A DNA stretch of 64,000 nt from Candidatus Ozemibacter sibiricus (GTDB lineage: Bacteria; Muiribacteriota; Ozemobacteria; Ozemobacterales; Ozemobacteraceae): contig QOQW01000004.1 in NCBI GenBank assembly GCA_003327425.1, positions 62,001 to 126,000 of the forward strand. Reading direction: 5' to 3'. Positions 59,967 through 64,000 of this stretch are shown here, piece by piece (the first letter of the stretch is position 1; each line of letters begins with the position of its first letter). Below the pieces are notes generated by a model, which saw only the letters and a list, made by a program, of their open reading frames with translations, searched no databases and was not told the DNA's origin. Made by a program: the position numbers and the translations under genes.

Positions 59967-60248
59967 CCTGGGCCATCCCATCTTCCCCCACTGCTTCGAG
60001 GGCGCCCAGGCCCCCTTGGGCCCCAGGATGGGGTACGTTGCCCGCCGAGCAGATCCGGGCGCGCCACGCCTCGTGAACGAAGCTGGCCGAACCGATTGAA
60101 TTTCACCACCTCGATGCCGGTTTTCTGGCGCCCGACGGCCCGACGGTTCGCCATTCCGCGCTCCTGGCTCATACCGCCCTGGTACATACCTTGCGTAGAT
60201 TCAGGCATCATTGCTACGAGTTCATGATGAGATCATAAGGAGGCCCTC

Positions 60249-61196
60249 GTGATCAAGCGGATGTGTTCCAAGGTCCTACCGGTCGTCCTGGCGTTGGGTC
60301 TGCTCTGCGGCGGAACGGCGTGGGCAGGCAAAGAAGATGGCCACGGTCACTGCCATAAGAAGAAGGTTGGTTTCTTCCAGAGGCTCGGGCGTGCCATTCG
60401 TCACCTGGGCGACCATATCAAAAATGGCATCATGGATTTCGGCGTGAAGGTGAAGTACTTCTTCACTGGCCGCAAATGCCGGGTCTGGGTGTGCGGCTAC
60501 TATGACCACAACGGTCGCCATGTGAAAGGCCACTGGCGCTACCTGAACAACTGCCACGGCAAACCCGGGCAGGGCAATCCCGGGCAGGGCAACAACCCCG
60601 GTCAGGGCAGCAATCCTGGACAGGGCAGCAACCCCGGACAAGGCGGCGGCAGCCTGCCTCCTCTCCCGCCTGACAATCCTCCGGCGGAATCTCCTGCTCA
60701 ACCCCCATCCGACCTGCCACCCACCGGTGAACCCCCGGCCAGCGATCAGGGCCAGGGCGATCAAGGGCAAGGCGACCAGGGTCAGGGGAATCCTGGGCAG
60801 GGCAAGCGCACCCTCGGCATGCTGATGAACGACCTGGTGACCGCCTCCGCCGATCTCGACCAGCTCAAGCGGCAGGCCGTGCAAGCCCGGAAAGGCAAGG
60901 CCAAGCCCGAGGTCATGATGTCGATGGCCGAAGATTACACCCTGATCGGCAATGACCGCGAGGCCGACGGCAAGCGCCTGGTGCGGGTCATCACCCAGGA
61001 TCTCGAGCAGAACCAGGGCCGCCCCGGCATCTACTACAGCGCCTACCTGCGCAACCTCTCGAGAATGACCAAGGCTGACCGCGATTCCATCCGCGATATT
61101 CTCGAGTCCATCGAGAAATTCGTGAAAGCCGAAGCGCTCGAGGAAGGCAAGAACAGCCCCTATCACGCCCGCCTCGCCGAGCTGAGCAAGTTCTAA
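60249..61196 (+). CDS. Secreted protein with WxxGxW-like motif and Gly-Gln repeats
   Basis: A 315-residue protein with a signal peptide (LPVVLALGLLCGGTAWA). A His/Cys-rich N-terminal part contains VWVCGYYDHNGRHVKGHWRY, which matches the WxxGxW-type repeat often seen in periplasmic proteins. A central low-complexity region has repeats such as GNPGQGNNPGQGSNPGQG and GDQGQGDQGQG. The C-terminal 120 residues are helical (TASADLDQLKRQAVQARKGK). A GTG start has AAGGAGG in front. A strong terminator follows. Function unknown; it may bind metal or cell wall. Confidence 0.7.
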   Translation: MIKRMCSKVLPVVLALGLLCGGTAWAGKEDGHGHCHKKKVGFFQRLGRAIRHLGDHIKNGIMDFGVKVKYFFTGRKCRVWVCGYYDHNGRHVKGHWRYLNNCHGKPGQGNPGQGNNPGQGSNPGQGSNPGQGGGSLPPLPPDNPPAESPAQPPSDLPPTGEPPASDQGQGDQGQGDQGQGNPGQGKRTLGMLMNDLVTASADLDQLKRQAVQARKGKAKPEVMMSMAEDYTLIGNDREADGKRLVRVITQDLEQNQGRPGIYYSAYLRNLSRMTKADRDSIRDILESIEKFVKAEALEEGKNSPYHARLAELSKF

Positions 61197-61216
61197 ATCC
61201 CTCTCGATTGTCGTCT

Positions 61217-61245
61217 CCCCCCCGGTTCCCGGGGGGGATTCCTTT
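61217..61245 (+). terminator. Intrinsic terminator after the Gly/Gln-repeat protein gene
   Basis: CCCCCCCGG (61217-61225) pairs with CCGGGGGGG (61229-61237) around a three-base loop, followed by ATTCCTTTTT. Confidence 0.88.
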
Positions 61246-61429
61246 TTGCCGCCCTCCCGCTTTTCGCCAGGCTCGGCGCGCTGAACCCGCCTGCGAGATC
61301 GCGGCTCAGAGAACCCCCGCGACCGTTCTCGACGTGAGCCGTGAAGAGGAAGAGCACCTCCCGGCAGCCGCGCCCTCCACCCCCTCATCTTTTGGTCGAG
61401 CTTCGATTCCAGGCGAGGCATCGAGAAAC

Positions 61430-61458
61430 TTGCGTCTGCCTTCCCGGCAGCATAGAAT
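61430..61458 (+). promoter_or_regulatory. Promoter of the 5'-nucleotidase-like gene, leaderless type
   Basis: TTGCGT (61430-61435), 17-base spacer, TAGAAT (61453-61458). The -10 box ends seven bases before the ATG at 61466. Confidence 0.65.
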
Positions 61459-61465
61459 GTGGCCC

Positions 61466-63025
61466 ATGCACCCGAGATCAGGAGGCATCGTTGGGCGGTT
61501 GTTGCTGCTCGCCGGCTTCATCGCCCTGGTGACGGCGATCGCCATCGTGCTCCTGCCGCGAGGCCAGCGCCGGTACCATCTGTTCTTCCTCGGGGTGTCC
61601 AAAGGCCGGGTCAAGCCCATAACTGCCAAGTTCCCCCCCTATCGCGGCAACCGGATGGGCGGAGCCGCCTACGTGAAACGACAGCTCGACACGCTCATCG
61701 CGTCCCTCAGCGGGGAACCCTACAACATCCTGTCGATCGGCAGCGAGATTTCCGGCACGGCGGAAGCCTATTTCTCGCGCGGCGCCATTCCGGTCGAGGT
61801 GCTCAACCGGTTGAAGGTCGATGCCATGCTGGTCGGGAACATCGAGTTCACCTTCGGTCGACAACGCCTCGAAGAGCTGGCCGGCCTGGCGCACTTCCCC
61901 TTCCTGGGAACGAATGTCACCGTCATGGGCAGCGATGAACCGCCGCCCTTCTTGCAGAAAGAACAGATTCTCAGCCCCGGTGGCGGGCTCAAGATCGGCG
62001 TGGTGGGGGTGACCCCGCCGCAGACCCCGACCCTGACCTCGGCCGGCAATGTGGCAGGTCTGCAATTCCTTCCCCCTGGCCCGGAACTCGTCGAGCGCGT
62101 CAAATCGCTGCGGAACCGTGGGGTCGATCTGGTGGTCATGCTGTCGCTCTATGATGATTCCCGTCTGAGCGATGAGGAATGGGCGCAGATCGTCGCCGCC
62201 CGCCCCGATGTGCTGGCCATGGTCGATTTCGAGGTCGATCCGCCGTTGCCCGTCGAGAAGGACGGCATCATCATCAAGACCATCAGCGGCTACAACCAGT
62301 CCAAGGAGATCGACCTTTTGACGCTCGAGCTGCCGGCCTTCGGCGGGCGCCCGACCGCCTGGCACGGTCGACGGATCCCGGTCTACTGCGATGAACTCGA
62401 GCCTGATTCCGCCATGGAGGACTACCTCACCACGGCCGCCAGCGACATCGAAAAACTGAAAGGGGAGGTGATCGGCCAGTTCGCGGCCGATTCCAGCCGC
62501 CAATATGACCGGGAATGCCCGATCGGCAATCTGGTGGCCGACGCCATGCGCGACCTCTTCCAATCCGATGTGGCCCTGATGAATAGCGGCGGCATCCAGA
62601 GCGACATCAAGGAGGGCCCGTTCACGGTGGGCGATCTGTTCTCGCTGCTGCCGTTCGACAACCAGGTGGTGAACATGACCCTCACCGGCCAGGACCTCCT
62701 GGAAGTGCTGTCGATCTCGGTTTCCCTGAAACGCGGGCTGCTGCAGATCTCCGGAGGGCGGTACACCTTCGCCCATCGCACCGAAGAGGATTTCGAGTTG
62801 AAAGAGGTGGTCATCGGCAGCGAGATGCTCGACCCGACCCGCACCTACCGGGTGACCACCAACAGCTTCCTGGCCGAGGGCGGCGACGGCTTCTGGGCCT
62901 TCAAACGCGGGAAGGAGGTCCAGAATGGCCCGCTGCACCGCGAGGCGGTCCGAACCTACCTGCAGCGCCTGACAGCGTCGGGGCCGCTCCGGCTGGCGAC
63001 CGAGGGACGGATCATCCGCGAATGA
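61466..63025 (+). CDS. 5'-nucleotidase/UDP-sugar hydrolase-like protein, probably inactive
   Basis: A 519-residue membrane-anchored protein (anchor about 10-30). The C-terminal substrate-binding domain is well kept: NLVADAMRDLFQSDVALMNS followed by GGIQSDIKEGPFTVGDLFSL, LPFDNQVVNMTLTGQDLLEV and YRVTTNSFLAEGGDGF. The N-terminal metallophosphatase domain has the family shape but not its metal ligands: the family GNHEF reads GNIEF (Ile126 in place of His), the family GD reads GSE, and the HxG and HxH histidines are not seen. It may therefore bind nucleotides or sugars without hydrolysing them. A leaderless-type promoter fixes the start; the open frame upstream is ignored. Confidence 0.8.
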   Translation: MHPRSGGIVGRLLLLAGFIALVTAIAIVLLPRGQRRYHLFFLGVSKGRVKPITAKFPPYRGNRMGGAAYVKRQLDTLIASLSGEPYNILSIGSEISGTAEAYFSRGAIPVEVLNRLKVDAMLVGNIEFTFGRQRLEELAGLAHFPFLGTNVTVMGSDEPPPFLQKEQILSPGGGLKIGVVGVTPPQTPTLTSAGNVAGLQFLPPGPELVERVKSLRNRGVDLVVMLSLYDDSRLSDEEWAQIVAARPDVLAMVDFEVDPPLPVEKDGIIIKTISGYNQSKEIDLLTLELPAFGGRPTAWHGRRIPVYCDELEPDSAMEDYLTTAASDIEKLKGEVIGQFAADSSRQYDRECPIGNLVADAMRDLFQSDVALMNSGGIQSDIKEGPFTVGDLFSLLPFDNQVVNMTLTGQDLLEVLSISVSLKRGLLQISGGRYTFAHRTEEDFELKEVVIGSEMLDPTRTYRVTTNSFLAEGGDGFWAFKRGKEVQNGPLHREAVRTYLQRLTASGPLRLATEGRIIRE

Positions 63026-63075
63026 ACCGCCCTTGCCATCGCTCCCGCCATTGATCGGGGGACGGGAGGCTCCTG

Positions 63076-63747
63076 ATGGATCCGACTCGGCAACGGCTGG
63101 TGGACCGCCTGCCCCCGATCGACGAACGGGCCCGGCAGAGCAACCTGGCCATGACCAACGCCAACTTCGTGTTCATCGGCAACGAGGTGTCCTGGGCCCG
63201 CTCGGCCCGCTTCAGCCACTTCTACCGGATGGCGCTGCCGGCCGGCACCATCCTGCGGGTGACCTACCACGAAGGCGTCTTCTGCGGGCGACTGGCCACG
63301 CGCCTCTGCCTGTGGGGAGACGAGGAATATCTGGAATGCCCTCTGCCCCGCGATTTCGCGTCCCTGGTCGCCGGGCCGTTCCGTCGGGCGGTCGATGTCG
63401 CCACCAACATCGACGGCCAACTGGTCATGACCTTTACCCCGGGCGCCGACTATGTCTGCCATGGCGAGACCTCGCTCGACCGGCTGGCGCTGGCTCGCGA
63501 TCTCGAGATCCTGACCGCCTGGCCGGCCAGCGATCCGACCCCGCAACGCGCCATGAATGCCTGTGCCCATGGCCAGATCGCCGAGATCACGCCCGACCCC
63601 TCCTCCTCGTTCCTCGAACGCACGTTCACCGTCTGCGTGGCCTGCGGCCGCGTGCTGGCCCGGCGAGGCCGGTGCGCCCGCGACGCCTGCGATTGCCGAC
63701 GCCACGACGCCGATTTCCGCACCGTGCCCGTCGCGGTCGGGGGATGA
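63076..63747 (+). CDS. Hypothetical protein with C-terminal cysteine cluster
   Basis: A 223-residue soluble protein. No domain is recognised. The N-terminal part is mixed (LAMTNANFVFIGNEVSWARS, VTYHEGVFCGRLATRLCLWG), and the C-terminus carries a Cys cluster: Cys187, Cys190, Cys200, Cys205 and Cys207 in CVACGRVLARRGRCARDACD, with His210 close by. It may be a zinc-binding module. GGGAGG lies six bases before the ATG. It lies 50 bases after the nucleotidase-like gene on the same strand and may be transcribed with it. Confidence 0.6.
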   Translation: MDPTRQRLVDRLPPIDERARQSNLAMTNANFVFIGNEVSWARSARFSHFYRMALPAGTILRVTYHEGVFCGRLATRLCLWGDEEYLECPLPRDFASLVAGPFRRAVDVATNIDGQLVMTFTPGADYVCHGETSLDRLALARDLEILTAWPASDPTPQRAMNACAHGQIAEITPDPSSSFLERTFTVCVACGRVLARRGRCARDACDCRRHDADFRTVPVAVGG

Positions 63748-63842
63748 GGGCTCCACCGCGCTCGATTCGCCCATCTTCCCTTTCGTACCGGTCGCCCCTG
63801 CTGCCCCGACGGCGGCTTCGCCGCTGGCGCCGGGTCGGCGCG

Positions 63843-63872
63843 TTGTCATTTTTCCGCTGGCCATGCTAGAAT
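63843..63872 (+). promoter_or_regulatory. Promoter of the last, partial gene
   Basis: TTGTCA (63843-63848), 18-base spacer, TAGAAT (63867-63872). The -10 box ends ten bases before the ATG at 63883. Confidence 0.6.
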
Positions 63873-63882
63873 GGCGCCACCC

Positions 63883-64000
63883 ATGTTTGACACCTCTTGG
63901 TTCCTGCCCAAGGCCACCCCTGCCCCGGATGCCCTGTTCCGGGAGAATGAACTCCTCAAGAACCAGATCCAGGAACTGCTGTCTCTCGAGGAGACGGGGT
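63883..64000 (+). CDS. Start of a gene cut by the window end
   Basis: Thirty-nine codons are visible, beginning MFDTSWFLPKATPAPDALFR and turning into a leucine-rich, probably coiled-coil helix (ENELLKNQIQELLSLEE). The frame stays open to the edge. No ribosome site is seen, in keeping with its close promoter. The product cannot be named. Confidence 0.6.
   Translation, partial: MFDTSWFLPKATPAPDALFRENELLKNQIQELLSLEETG

Noticed and set aside
61208-61465. An upstream extension of the nucleotidase-like frame
   Set aside because: It crosses a terminator and the promoter; the membrane anchor begins right after 61466.

Overview
This window comes from a GC-rich, Gram-negative type (diderm) bacterium with c-type cytochrome respiration. 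The diderm evidence is an RlpA-like protein, an AsmA-family protein, a LolA-like carrier, several lipobox lipoproteins and beta-barrel-like proteins ending in aromatic residues. Two ten-CXXCH cytochromes and a CcsA/HemX-like assembly protein point to heme-based electron transfer outside the cytoplasm. I cannot assign a phylum from sequence alone. An uncultivated anaerobic lineage (for example of the Candidatus Riflebacteria kind) is only a guess. I see no phage, plasmid, rRNA or CRISPR array.

Layout. 1-4.9 kb: RDD and VanZ-like membrane proteins, two TlpA-type thioredoxins, a membrane parvulin and a HAMP protein. 4.9-8.4 kb: decaheme cytochrome, CcsA/HemX-like protein and siroheme-type dehydrogenase. 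8.4-15.2 kb: accessory stretch with a Uma2 nuclease, an AT-richer lipoprotein, a group II intron 5' fragment abutting a terminator, an AAA/DUF4143 ATPase, a nucleotidyltransferase-like pair and an Rpn-type nuclease. 15.4-20.3 kb: monoheme barrel-like protein, endonuclease V, two poly-glycine lipoproteins, bacterioferritin. 20.4-31.4 kb: S33 hydrolase, then a PEP-synthase-like phosphotransferase, an RND/MMPL transporter, a BtaA-like enzyme, a LolA-like protein and a probable outer-membrane barrel, which together look like a lipid synthesis/export locus. 31.6-38.2 kb: second decaheme cytochrome, M20 peptidase, a carbamoyltransferase/radical SAM pair, exported cyclophilin. 38.4-41.8 kb: tRNA-Leu, tRNA-Gly, tig, clpP, clpX on the minus strand. 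42.2-45.6 kb: zincin, SlyX-like, Nudix, CinA, ThpR. 45.8-54.8 kb: exported TPR/coiled-coil proteins, RlpA-like protein, TetR regulator, lipoprotein. 54.9-64 kb: exported proteins, large AsmA-family protein, STAS protein, a Gly/Gln-repeat secreted protein, a 5'-nucleotidase-like protein without its metal ligands, a Cys-cluster protein and one gene cut by the window end.

Two genome-wide habits stand out. Many genes carry a sigma70-like promoter (TTGnnn, 16-18 bp, TAnnaT-like) and in seven cases the -10 box ends only 6-10 bases before the start codon, which predicts leaderless mRNAs. A dispersed palindromic intergenic repeat flanks the cytochrome genes. The strongest candidates for something new are the 22-31 kb lipid-like locus, the carbamoyltransferase/radical SAM pair, the intron fragment at a terminator and the start-codon hairpin of the ATPase gene. 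All coordinates and base positions were read by eye; no search or alignment was run.
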